Source: Candidatus Poseidoniales archaeon
Lineage (GTDB): Archaea; Thermoplasmatota; Poseidoniia; Poseidoniales; Poseidoniaceae
Assembly: GCA_012959275.1 (NCBI GenBank)
Contig: DUDM01000061.1
Location: 1 to 55,024 of the forward strand
DNA length: 55,024 nt
Direction: 5' to 3'
Part shown: positions 9,825 through 18,598 of the stretch, piece after piece
Layout of the letters: every line of letters starts with the position of its first letter
How positions within the stretch are numbered: the first letter of the stretch is position 1
Made by a program: the position numbers and the translations under genes
The notes under the pieces: model-generated
What the model saw: only the letters and a program-made list of their open reading frames with translations
What the model was told of the DNA's origin: nothing
Databases searched by the model: none

Positions 9825-11684
9825 TTATTCAGGTTCTTCTGGACACATTGGATAACTTCCCGTCATCATCGGAGGCATGAACAAATCATCACAACTCCGC
9901 ATTGAACTAGACAAAGAGAAAATACTCGATTCATCCAATGAAATTGTAACTGATTGCAGACTGACTGCACTTGGTACGTAATCTTCGCCAGTTTGAGTTA
10001 TTACCAACTTCACTCCATCACCGGACTCGATAAAAGCATCCATAGCAAAGAATTGCATTTTGGCAACGACTGTAGAGCCTGGAGTCAAGGACTGACCTTG
10101 CTTACCTCCAGCATGGAATCTCAAATCCATAACAGCATGTCCAAGGTGCATATCGTCACTTGCTCGAAGCATTTCAACGAATAGATGGCCTGAAGTTGCG
10201 GTAAATCCAATTCTTGACTCGATATGAATCGTTGGCATTCCTGTTATCCTTGTATCGTTTTCAAAGCTTGGACATTGAAGAATCGTAGTACTAAAAGTAC
10301 CGATATTAGCGCCACCAGATTGCAACTCACAACCCCCCTCGCCAAGTGAGAATTCAGTCCATTGTGTGTCGATGGGTGGGTATTGCCCCTCTACTCTCCA
10401 TCCGCCCATATTGTCTTGAATTTCAGCGATTAACCTTGGCTGAAGGCCTTCATCATAGAGATAATAGTTGAACCATTCTAGCAAATCATCAGCCCAATCC
10501 CAGCGCAGAGTGAATGGATAGGCTTCTCCCCCTCTGCCCGAACTAAGTCCGGAGTGCCCTGATTCACGGTCTGGATAATCATGGCCCCATTGTCCATAAA
10601 GTCCTTTGACATCGAATCCAGCATCAAGCATAATATTGTGAGTAGGGAATGCCATATGAGGGTCAACATTCCAATCTTGCATTCCATGAATTATGTAGAT
10701 TGAACCATTGTATTCTTCGATAACTCTGTCGAGGAAAAAGCGCTCTTGCCAGTAATCAGAACCCATCCAACTCAAATCATCGCCAGTTAGGTAGGCGCCG
10801 ATTCCAGCGTACATTCCTTCTGCATAGCCTTCACAAGCATTTTGTAAGTCTTCTGAATCACCATCTAGGCCGAAAGTTCCGTAGACTCCGTTGTGCATTA
10901 TTGCGCCTCGGGCTTCCATGCTACCGTTTCGCCACATTAACTCTTGAACTCCAATCAATCCTGACATTGGTACAATTGTCTTCAGGTATTCCGAGCCTGC
11001 TGCTGCGGCATTCCAAGGGGTTGAGCCATCGTATGATTTGCCAATAACTCCCACTGCACCATTTGACCAGCCTTGGCTTCCTAACCATTCTACTGCGGCA
11101 TTGATTCCATATTGTTCATCATGACCCATCAAGTCCATACAATGGTTGGATTCGCCTGTTCCAAAGACCGAAACTTGGGCAACACCGAAGCCATGGGGGA
11201 CGTAATTTTCAATTAGGAAGGCTCCAAGTCTTCCTGCTGGAGTTAGGGCATCTGAATCTCCATCATCATAATATGGACCAATTTCTGCTATTATTGGCAC
11301 TTGACATTCCTCGGGAATCGTTTCAAGATTGAAATCACAGCCTTCCATTTCAGGAAGCCATAGTCCTAGGTGGACTTCCGCAACTCCTGCCACCCCAGCA
11401 CCTCCATCACTGAGGGTAATCTCTGGGACATCTATGAAGACGGATTGTACTGCTGAAATATTATGGCTTCCATTAATCGATACATGTGAATAAACATCAT
11501 CATTTCGATAAAATAATTCTGAGCGAACTTCAACTTCTGGAAGCCAATGGGCTTGCATTTCTTCTTCGATAAAAGTTTCTGGATTTGAGAAACAACCAGC
11601 CAGTGGCAATGCAAGCATCAGCGCCGCGAATAGCAGTGCAGTTGGGCCACGCATACCTTGTCGCCACTTGCTGGCCCACATCAA
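9825..11684 (-). CDS. CocE/NonD-family (X-Pro dipeptidyl-peptidase-like) hydrolase, secreted
   Basis: Lipobox-like N-terminus (LPLAGCFS), GVIGKSYDGSTPWNAAA nucleophile elbow, HGMQDWNVDPH, WGHDYPDRESGH, C-terminal jelly-roll. Confidence 0.85.
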   Translation of the reverse strand: MMWASKWRQGMRGPTALLFAALMLALPLAGCFSNPETFIEEEMQAHWLPEVEVRSELFYRNDDVYSHVSINGSHNISAVQSVFIDVPEITLSDGGAGVAGVAEVHLGLWLPEMEGCDFNLETIPEECQVPIIAEIGPYYDDGDSDALTPAGRLGAFLIENYVPHGFGVAQVSVFGTGESNHCMDLMGHDEQYGINAAVEWLGSQGWSNGAVGVIGKSYDGSTPWNAAAAGSEYLKTIVPMSGLIGVQELMWRNGSMEARGAIMHNGVYGTFGLDGDSEDLQNACEGYAEGMYAGIGAYLTGDDLSWMGSDYWQERFFLDRVIEEYNGSIYIIHGMQDWNVDPHMAFPTHNIMLDAGFDVKGLYGQWGHDYPDRESGHSGLSSGRGGEAYPFTLRWDWADDLLEWFNYYLYDEGLQPRLIAEIQDNMGGWRVEGQYPPIDTQWTEFSLGEGGCELQSGGANIGTFSTTILQCPSFENDTRITGMPTIHIESRIGFTATSGHLFVEMLRASDDMHLGHAVMDLRFHAGGKQGQSLTPGSTVVAKMQFFAMDAFIESGDGVKLVITQTGEDYVPSAVSLQSVTISLDESSIFSLSSSMRSCDDLFMPPMMTGSYPMCPEEPE

Positions 11685-11714
11685 TGTTCGTTTGATGTGA
11701 TAAGTTCAGTGCCT

Positions 11715-12443
11715 TCAGAGAAACATTCCTCTGTGGTCATTTAGAAAGGGGTTGTTTCGCTTTTCTTCACCGATTGTTGTTAGTGGGCCATGGCCAGGAT
11801 AAACTATAGTTTCCTCATCTAATGTGAATAATTGTTCTTCGATGCTTTGTTTGAGTAAAGGCCAATTTCCTCCTGAATTTGGAATATCCGTTCTGCCTAC
11901 TCCTCCAGCAAAAAGAACATCTCCAACGAAGGCATGGTTAATGTCGCAATTATCGAGAATTAAACAAACGCTACCGAGTGAATGACCAGGTGAATGCCTT
12001 ATCTCGAAACTTAAGTCACCACATTCTAACCTATTGCCATGCTCCATTATTTTCGTTGCAACTGCAGGTTCAGGGACATGCAAGTTCCAACGATTCGCAG
12101 ACAATTTTGCAGTTGATTGAAGATTATTATCATCAGGATGCAAATACCAATCCACTTGGTATTCTTCTAGTAGGGGGGGGATGGCTCCTGAATGGTCAAA
12201 ATGGGCGTGAGTATTCCAAAGTGCGATGACTTTTCTTTGCTGTTCGCAATGATGATTATTACTTTCATCTGGACCATCTCCAGATTCTCGGTTAATCCAA
12301 TCGATTAGTCGCTGTGCTTCATCACCTCCATCAATGATGACAGTATCTCCAGACGATAGACATGTGACCACGCTACAGCGCATTTGCAATGGGCCGACAA
12401 AGAATCCTTCGATTAGCGCCTTGGCTGACATAGGCTTAGCCAA
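11715..12443 (-). CDS. Metallo-beta-lactamase-fold hydrolase (glyoxalase II-like)
   Basis: NTHAHFDHSG, HSPGHSLGSVCL, FVGDVLFAGGVGRTD, VYPGHGPLTTIGEEKRNNPFL. Confidence 0.9.
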   Translation of the reverse strand: MAKPMSAKALIEGFFVGPLQMRCSVVTCLSSGDTVIIDGGDEAQRLIDWINRESGDGPDESNNHHCEQQRKVIALWNTHAHFDHSGAIPPLLEEYQVDWYLHPDDNNLQSTAKLSANRWNLHVPEPAVATKIMEHGNRLECGDLSFEIRHSPGHSLGSVCLILDNCDINHAFVGDVLFAGGVGRTDIPNSGGNWPLLKQSIEEQLFTLDEETIVYPGHGPLTTIGEEKRNNPFLNDHRGMFL

Positions 12444-12452
12444 GTGGTATCT

Positions 12453-14045
12453 TCATTCAACGATAACGGTAGTAGTGTCAGTTGTCGTTGCACCATCATT
12501 ATCTTTAACAGTCAATTCAAAATGGTGGGTTCCAACATTCAATTTAACCTTGATTTTGTCAGTTTCACCAATTGTTTTGCCGCTTCTATCCTTCCATGTC
12601 CAGCCTACAACCATGCCATCTGGATCAAAGGATTTACTTCCGTCAAGCAGTGCGGTTGCCGTACCATCTTTGCCCAATTCAATTATCTGGTCGAAGCCAG
12701 CATCTGAAACGGGAGGGATATTGGTGATTTTACTTTCTTCTTCTAAGCCACTTAATAATAAATCTGTATCAATTTGGCTACCAGCCATTTCTTCTATATC
12801 CAAATCTCCACTCAACATGGCTAGTAAGTTACTTTGGCTTTGCTCACTTCCTCCAGATTCTATTTGGCCTCTCTCCTCCTCGGTTAGGAGTCCTGAGATT
12901 GCAGTTTGGTCATCAGCATAAATATCGATTTCTTCCACTTCTGACCCATCATCCATTTGCAAGTCTGCAGTCCATGGGTCATCTTGGTGGACAACTTCCA
13001 TTTCTCGCGGGGTTGCATTTGCATCAAGAATAAGGATAGGTTCTGAATCTGTGTAATCGTTTTGGTCTTCTCCACCAATGGCGATTCTATCACCTGCTTC
13101 ATTTATTGCAAGGTGTTCGACGATTCCAGCATGTTCAACCTGCCATGCTGGCTCATCTTCCATTCCTTTGTCTGGAATTCGGAATAGATTGAACCAACTA
13201 GCAACTAATAAGTCATCATTGATTGTTGCCAAGCATTGGACTGAGTAGGTTGATTTCCAGATTTGTTCGGGTTCCTTATCGATTGAGGCCTTGAGTATTC
13301 TACCATCATATTGAGCCAACCAACAGCCTCGAGAATGGGAGGTGATTGCATCACATCTTGCCGATAATTCAGCCGTCCAAATTTTATTTCCAAGAGGGGT
13401 CCACCATTCAGCCTCAAGTTCATTTTCATCGTTTGCAGCAAGACCAAGAGTTTCCTTAGCAATCACCAAATTACCATCTGCTTGATAGGCTATTGCAGTA
13501 ATCCTCTCGGCAACTGAACCACTTGGTTGACGGGTGAATCGAGTTTCTCCAGTTCTGTCGTAGACCGTAACATTGCCATGGTCATCAGCAACTGCTACAC
13601 AACGACCAGTGCGGTCGACTACAACAAAATTCAACTCGCTGTCTTTAGAAGTAAACAAGATTCTCCCATGGCTATCTAACAAATGCAGACGTCGACCGCC
13701 ATCTATCAAGGCAATTAGCCCTCCACTTTTTGAAACTTCGAGAAGGTCGCATCCCGAAGCAACTTCATGAGACCAAATTATTTCACCATCAGTAGAGATC
13801 ATATGCAAATCGCCATCGCTCATCCCAATGATGAAACGGTCCTTTGAAAGCGCAGCAATGGGGCCAGGGGCGCCATCTGTTTCAATGGTTATTTTATTGC
13901 TACCATCTACATTTGCTAGGTGGAATGATTCTTCCACTTCACCCCAAGCAATATACTCTCCATCACCCGAAAAAGCGATGCCACTTAGTAAGGCTGAAGT
14001 CGCAATTGTGGCAACGGGGTCGATGACGGAAGGCATGATGAGCAA
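12453..14045 (-). CDS. WD40/PQQ-like beta-propeller protein with C-terminal PKD domain
   Basis: Repeated blades (AFSGDGEYIAWGE, GGLIALIDGGRRLHLLD, GRCVAVADDHGNVTVYDRTG) and PKD signature (DAGFDQIIELGKDGTATALLDGSKSFDPDG..GWTWKD). Confidence 0.8.
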   Translation of the reverse strand: MLIMPSVIDPVATIATSALLSGIAFSGDGEYIAWGEVEESFHLANVDGSNKITIETDGAPGPIAALSKDRFIIGMSDGDLHMISTDGEIIWSHEVASGCDLLEVSKSGGLIALIDGGRRLHLLDSHGRILFTSKDSELNFVVVDRTGRCVAVADDHGNVTVYDRTGETRFTRQPSGSVAERITAIAYQADGNLVIAKETLGLAANDENELEAEWWTPLGNKIWTAELSARCDAITSHSRGCWLAQYDGRILKASIDKEPEQIWKSTYSVQCLATINDDLLVASWFNLFRIPDKGMEDEPAWQVEHAGIVEHLAINEAGDRIAIGGEDQNDYTDSEPILILDANATPREMEVVHQDDPWTADLQMDDGSEVEEIDIYADDQTAISGLLTEEERGQIESGGSEQSQSNLLAMLSGDLDIEEMAGSQIDTDLLLSGLEEESKITNIPPVSDAGFDQIIELGKDGTATALLDGSKSFDPDGMVVGWTWKDRSGKTIGETDKIKVKLNVGTHHFELTVKDNDGATTTDTTTVIVE

Positions 14046-14068
14046 CCCCTACGAGGTGTTAGCCCTCT

Positions 14069-15013
14069 TCATTCTATCCACGATAACAATGTGGAGTTTC
14101 CTGCATGACCCCACTCATTTGAAATTGGATCTTTAATGTGAGCCAATAATGCCGATTTTTCAGATTCCGACCAGCCTTGAGTAGCATCTAGTTCAACTGG
14201 GGGAGTAATTCTATCGCGGTCTTTACGAATCCTTTTTTCCGCCTCCATTCTCGGCATTCCAATGAATCCCCAAGGAGTTCTCTTACCCCATTTCTTCTTT
14301 CTTGAAGATGAAATATTTCCCTTTGCTGCCTCGCCAAGTCCTGCATCCCAATCGTCAAGAATTGCCATTAGGTCATTATTGCTACCTTTGATTGGCACTA
14401 TCCCTGCCCCTCTCCTCATCACTTGCCAAGCACTTAGCAAGTCGGACTCACTCTGAATATTTGCGATGACGTTTCCTTGAACGCCACATGGCAGACCTCC
14501 CGGTCCAGGAATTCTCTTCTCCATTAACCAAGCATCCTTTGGAGTAATATGAACTCGAACAGTAATCTCTGGATTACTCAAGTTTACCTTCAATGAAGGA
14601 TCTAATTCTAGCATGTGATGACCTACAGTTCCCGCGAATGTTTGACTATTCCATTCGGTTTTTGAGCCACTGCGTCTACAACGAACCGCGAAAGTCCTTG
14701 CTTCACCTCTTCTCTCATCTCTCTTCAAGGCTGCTGCTGCAACAACTTCAGGATTCAAATCCATCTGGGTTACTGGGTCGCAACCGACCATGCCAAAGCA
14801 TCTTCTAAGAATCCCTTCGACTACATCTCTTGGCCCAGAAGTTGTTGCTAACACTAACGTATCTACGCGGTCATGATAGAGATCGATATTATTGAGAATA
14901 GCTGCTCTGTCAAGAGAGGCAATCAATACTCTCTGAAAATTTCTGCGAACTGGAGCAGACTTCAAACCAAGTTCTCCGAATCTTAGAGCATATGTGTGAT
15001 GTGCATCCGCCAT
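14069..15013 (-). CDS. ThiI-like THUMP protein with degenerate PP-loop domain
   Basis: YALRFGELGLKSAPVRRNF, VRCRRSGSKTEWNS, VNLSNPEITVRVHI, KRIPGPGGLPCGVQGNVIANIQSESDLLSAWQVMRRGAGIVPI; start MADAHH at 15013. Confidence 0.75.
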   Translation of the reverse strand: MADAHHTYALRFGELGLKSAPVRRNFQRVLIASLDRAAILNNIDLYHDRVDTLVLATTSGPRDVVEGILRRCFGMVGCDPVTQMDLNPEVVAAAALKRDERRGEARTFAVRCRRSGSKTEWNSQTFAGTVGHHMLELDPSLKVNLSNPEITVRVHITPKDAWLMEKRIPGPGGLPCGVQGNVIANIQSESDLLSAWQVMRRGAGIVPIKGSNNDLMAILDDWDAGLGEAAKGNISSSRKKKWGKRTPWGFIGMPRMEAEKRIRKDRDRITPPVELDATQGWSESEKSALLAHIKDPISNEWGHAGNSTLLSWIE

Positions 15014-15029
15014 GGCGCCACCTCCTAAT

Positions 15030-16562
15030 TCAATCCTCATTATGGATTTCAATAACATCGTCTATATTTTCACGATTGGCTTTTGCGCTATCATTACGAT
15101 TCTTTTCCAAGGCAGTAAGATATGCATCGTCGATATCTCCAGTGATATATTCACCATCAAAACAAGATGAATCAAAAGTAGACAAGCCTAATTTTCCCTG
15201 ACTACAAGAATCTACAAGGTCTGGTAAAGTCTGATAAATTAGCCAATCAGCACCAATCGCTTCGCATATTTCTTCTGTTGAGCGGTCATGAGCGATGTAT
15301 TCTGCCTTTGCTGGCATGTCAATTCCGTACACATTGGGATAGATGACCGGTGGGGCAGCACTTGCAAAGAACACTCGGGCAGCCCCTACTTCTCTCGCCA
15401 TTTCAACAATTTTCCTACTGGTATTGCCCCTAACGATTGAATCATCGACAAGAAGAACAGTTTTACCTGCGAATTCACTTGGAATAGGATTCAGTTTTTT
15501 GCGCACCGACTCTTGACGAATCATTTGACCAGGCATGATAAAAGTCCTCCCTACATATCGATTCTTAACAAATCCTTCACGGAATGGGAGTTTCAATTCA
15601 TTGGCTAATTCCATGGCCGCAATCCGACCACTATCGGGTACTGGAATCACAACATCGATATCCATATCCGGTGCTTCATGAGGGATTCTCATCGCTAGTT
15701 TCCTACCCATTTCAAGGCGGGCAGCATGGACACTGATTCCATCTATTTCGGAATCCGGCCTTGCAAAGTATACATGTTCGAAGATACAGGGATTCCAAGT
15801 AGGATCTTTAGCGCATTGTTGAGAAAACATCTGTCCATTATGAGCGATAAAGACCGCTTCACCAGGAGCAATATCCTTGACGTGTTCAAATCCGAGGGTA
15901 ATCAATGCAACCGATTCGCTGGCCATCAACCATTCTTCGCGTCCATCCTCTTCTACTCTTCTTCCTAGGCATAGTGGCCTAATTCCGAAAGGGTCGCGGA
16001 AGCCAAGTAGCCCATAACCGGTTATTAGAGAGACAACTGCATATCCACCAAGACAATGAGAGTGTAATTGCGCCACCGCCTTAAAAATTGCTTTTGTATC
16101 CAAGTAAGGATCTCCGCCAATATTCAATTTATGTTGTTTGTGAATTTCATTTGCCAACATATTGAGTAGCACTTCTGAATCAGATGAGGTATTGAGGTGT
16201 CGGAGGTCATCGAGTAAGTGTTTGCGAAGTTCTTCAGCATTTGTAAGATTGCCATTGTGAGCCAAAGCGATTCCATACGGGGAATTAGTGTAGAATGGTT
16301 GTGCCTCTGCTCCTGATGAAGAACCTGCTGTGGGGTAGCGGACATGACCGATACCAATGTGTCCAGATAATCTGTCCATGTGGCGTTGGCGAAAAACATC
16401 GTTAACCAAGCCGTTGGCTTTTCTTTGGTACAATTTCTTGCCATCGCAAGTAACGATTCCAGCCGCATCTTGGCCACGATGTTGGAGAACAGTCAAGCCA
16501 TCATAGAGCAATTGTCCAACCTTGGACTTCTCTGTTGCAACGATGCCGATGATGCCACACAT
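15030..16562 (-). CDS. purF: Amidophosphoribosyltransferase
   Basis: N-terminal Cys Ntn domain MCGIIGIV, HIGIGHVRYPTAGSSSGAEAQPF, PRTase VLLVDDSIVRGNTSRKIV. Confidence 0.95.
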   Translation of the reverse strand: MCGIIGIVATEKSKVGQLLYDGLTVLQHRGQDAAGIVTCDGKKLYQRKANGLVNDVFRQRHMDRLSGHIGIGHVRYPTAGSSSGAEAQPFYTNSPYGIALAHNGNLTNAEELRKHLLDDLRHLNTSSDSEVLLNMLANEIHKQHKLNIGGDPYLDTKAIFKAVAQLHSHCLGGYAVVSLITGYGLLGFRDPFGIRPLCLGRRVEEDGREEWLMASESVALITLGFEHVKDIAPGEAVFIAHNGQMFSQQCAKDPTWNPCIFEHVYFARPDSEIDGISVHAARLEMGRKLAMRIPHEAPDMDIDVVIPVPDSGRIAAMELANELKLPFREGFVKNRYVGRTFIMPGQMIRQESVRKKLNPIPSEFAGKTVLLVDDSIVRGNTSRKIVEMAREVGAARVFFASAAPPVIYPNVYGIDMPAKAEYIAHDRSTEEICEAIGADWLIYQTLPDLVDSCSQGKLGLSTFDSSCFDGEYITGDIDDAYLTALEKNRNDSAKANRENIDDVIEIHNED

Positions 16563-16661
16563 CGTAGTTCCCGATGCGTCCTGTCAACCGCCCTCTTTAG
16601 TCATTCACCCCAATGGAGGCAAAGTCGATGGCCGGCGGATTGATGTTTAAGCAGCATTCCA

Positions 16662-18578
16662 ATGCCCTTCATGCCAGTCGGAATGCCCCCACTCGGCGGC
16701 CCAGTCGGGCGCAGTAGAATGCGTCTTTCAGCCAGTGGATTGGTATCTTGGGAAAGGTGCTCAAGACAGTGGTTCCACCGCACTAAACAGGGTTTATCTG
16801 GCCCTATTAATCCCGAAATGATTCTAGGAATTATCGTCGAGGATGCTCTTGTTTCCTTGCTAATGGAGGACCCTGGGGATCGTGCCCTAGATGCAAAACC
16901 ATGTTGGATTGAATGGCAAGATGATTATTCAAAGCCAAATGATGGAGGTGGTGAGGAACCAGAATCATTGCAAGATATTGAGCAATACCTACTGGCAAGG
17001 ATTCCAGCCTGTGCTGCAAAAGTCATCGAATTAGGGGCCAAGAAATGGAAGGAAGCACCTTTCAGAAGTCCTGAAAGGGATTGGTCCGAGAAATCACAGG
17101 ACTATGTTGAAGCATTATTACTAGCAGGAATAGAATTACAATTGGAAGAGGTAGAAAAATGCCATGCGGCAGGCGGAGGTCCACATTTATCTAAATGGCG
17201 AGAAAATGGAGACCCTCATTTTGTTAGGGCCCCAAGATGGTGTGAAGAGCCACGTTTCCCAATTCCAGAAAAAGTTCCAGGGAATTCTCTCAAATTAGCA
17301 GCGATAAAAATCTCTGAAGAAACTCAATCAAAAGATGAGAGTGAAATCACTTGGTTCGAAGCCTGGAAAATCGCTAGACCATGGGTCAAAGACCCAAGAG
17401 TTTGGCAACCACAGCGTCTCTATCACCCTGATGGCTGGGCAGCGGGGGAACTCGACATGTTATTGAGATGGCAAGGCAAAGCAACTGTAGTTGACATAAA
17501 ATCAGGAGATGGGAGTAGCGGTTGGTCTACAGGATTGGCCAGCCAGTTACAATTCTATCAATGGCTATACCTTCGAACAAGGACAGAGGAATCCCTAATT
17601 AGCGAAGTAGAGGGGATAGAAGGTTGGTATCTGGGTTCAAAAGACCGCCACGAAATCGATATATGGAGCGCGGAAGAATTAATTCAAAAAGATGAGGAAC
17701 TACATTCTATTTGGCAAGCAATGACCAATGCTGATGGCGACAAAGAGACTTGGCCAGAAGCAAATCCATCTGCATGGAAGGGCGAATCTGTTGAGGAAAC
17801 TTGCAAGCGCTGCCATGCCCGTTTCATTTGTGACTTCGTCAGTGAAGAATTGAGCCAAGAGGGATTAATTGCGATTTTACCGCCTAGGATGAAAGAATTA
17901 TCAAGGCAACAAGTGCAAGAAAAATTGCAGGCGCGCGAACCCGCAAGCCCAATTTCTGTAATTCCTAATCGAGTAAATGTTGAAGGAAGAATTTCAGGAA
18001 AGTGGGGCCCAATGTCAAATCATTTTGGTGAACCAGTGCATGGGGCCGTACTTTCAACTGGTGCAAAATCCAGTGTCGTAGTAGAGGAAATGGCCCCAGG
18101 TACCTTCCTTGAATTGAAAGACCTTGCTGATGGGAACTGGCTGATAAAAAATGCAGCACCAGGAGTTTGGCGTAATTCATCTCGGATTTATCTCGATTCA
18201 CGCTCAAGCCTAGTTAAATCCGGAGAAGAAGATGTTGAAGTCACCAGAATAGGCCTTCTCCCAACTCGTGCCAATGTCGATGGCTTGGTGGTAAGTAGGA
18301 GAACTGCAAAAGGGATTCGTATTGACGGTAAGCCGTGGACTATGATGACATGTCATCTTTGGGATGGAAATCACACCATAGAAGTGGTAGTATTTGGCTG
18401 GGGAGTTACAGAAACTTTTGCTGACATTACGGTCGGAGATAGAGTCTTGTTAACTGGAGCGGAATTAGGTTGGAGAGCAGGATTGCCACAATTAAGAATA
18501 TCTCCCCGAAACTCTCGAATCGAAGTCAGGTCTAGAGATTGGCAACCAATGGATGAATTGCCAGATTCAATTCAATGA
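16662..18578 (+). CDS. Cas4/RecB-like Fe-S PD-(D/E)XK nuclease with C-terminal OB-fold-like domain (copy 1)
   Basis: WERCSRQWFHRTKQGL, GELDMLLRWQGKATVVDIKSG, QLQFYQWLY, CKRCHARFIC; C-terminal OB-like VDGLVVSRRTAKGIRIDGKPWTMMTCHLWDGNHTIEVVVFGW. Confidence 0.78.
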   Translation: MPFMPVGMPPLGGPVGRSRMRLSASGLVSWERCSRQWFHRTKQGLSGPINPEMILGIIVEDALVSLLMEDPGDRALDAKPCWIEWQDDYSKPNDGGGEEPESLQDIEQYLLARIPACAAKVIELGAKKWKEAPFRSPERDWSEKSQDYVEALLLAGIELQLEEVEKCHAAGGGPHLSKWRENGDPHFVRAPRWCEEPRFPIPEKVPGNSLKLAAIKISEETQSKDESEITWFEAWKIARPWVKDPRVWQPQRLYHPDGWAAGELDMLLRWQGKATVVDIKSGDGSSGWSTGLASQLQFYQWLYLRTRTEESLISEVEGIEGWYLGSKDRHEIDIWSAEELIQKDEELHSIWQAMTNADGDKETWPEANPSAWKGESVEETCKRCHARFICDFVSEELSQEGLIAILPPRMKELSRQQVQEKLQAREPASPISVIPNRVNVEGRISGKWGPMSNHFGEPVHGAVLSTGAKSSVVVEEMAPGTFLELKDLADGNWLIKNAAPGVWRNSSRIYLDSRSSLVKSGEEDVEVTRIGLLPTRANVDGLVVSRRTAKGIRIDGKPWTMMTCHLWDGNHTIEVVVFGWGVTETFADITVGDRVLLTGAELGWRAGLPQLRISPRNSRIEVRSRDWQPMDELPDSIQ

Positions 18579-18598
18579 AGCATCATGCTTGAAAACCC

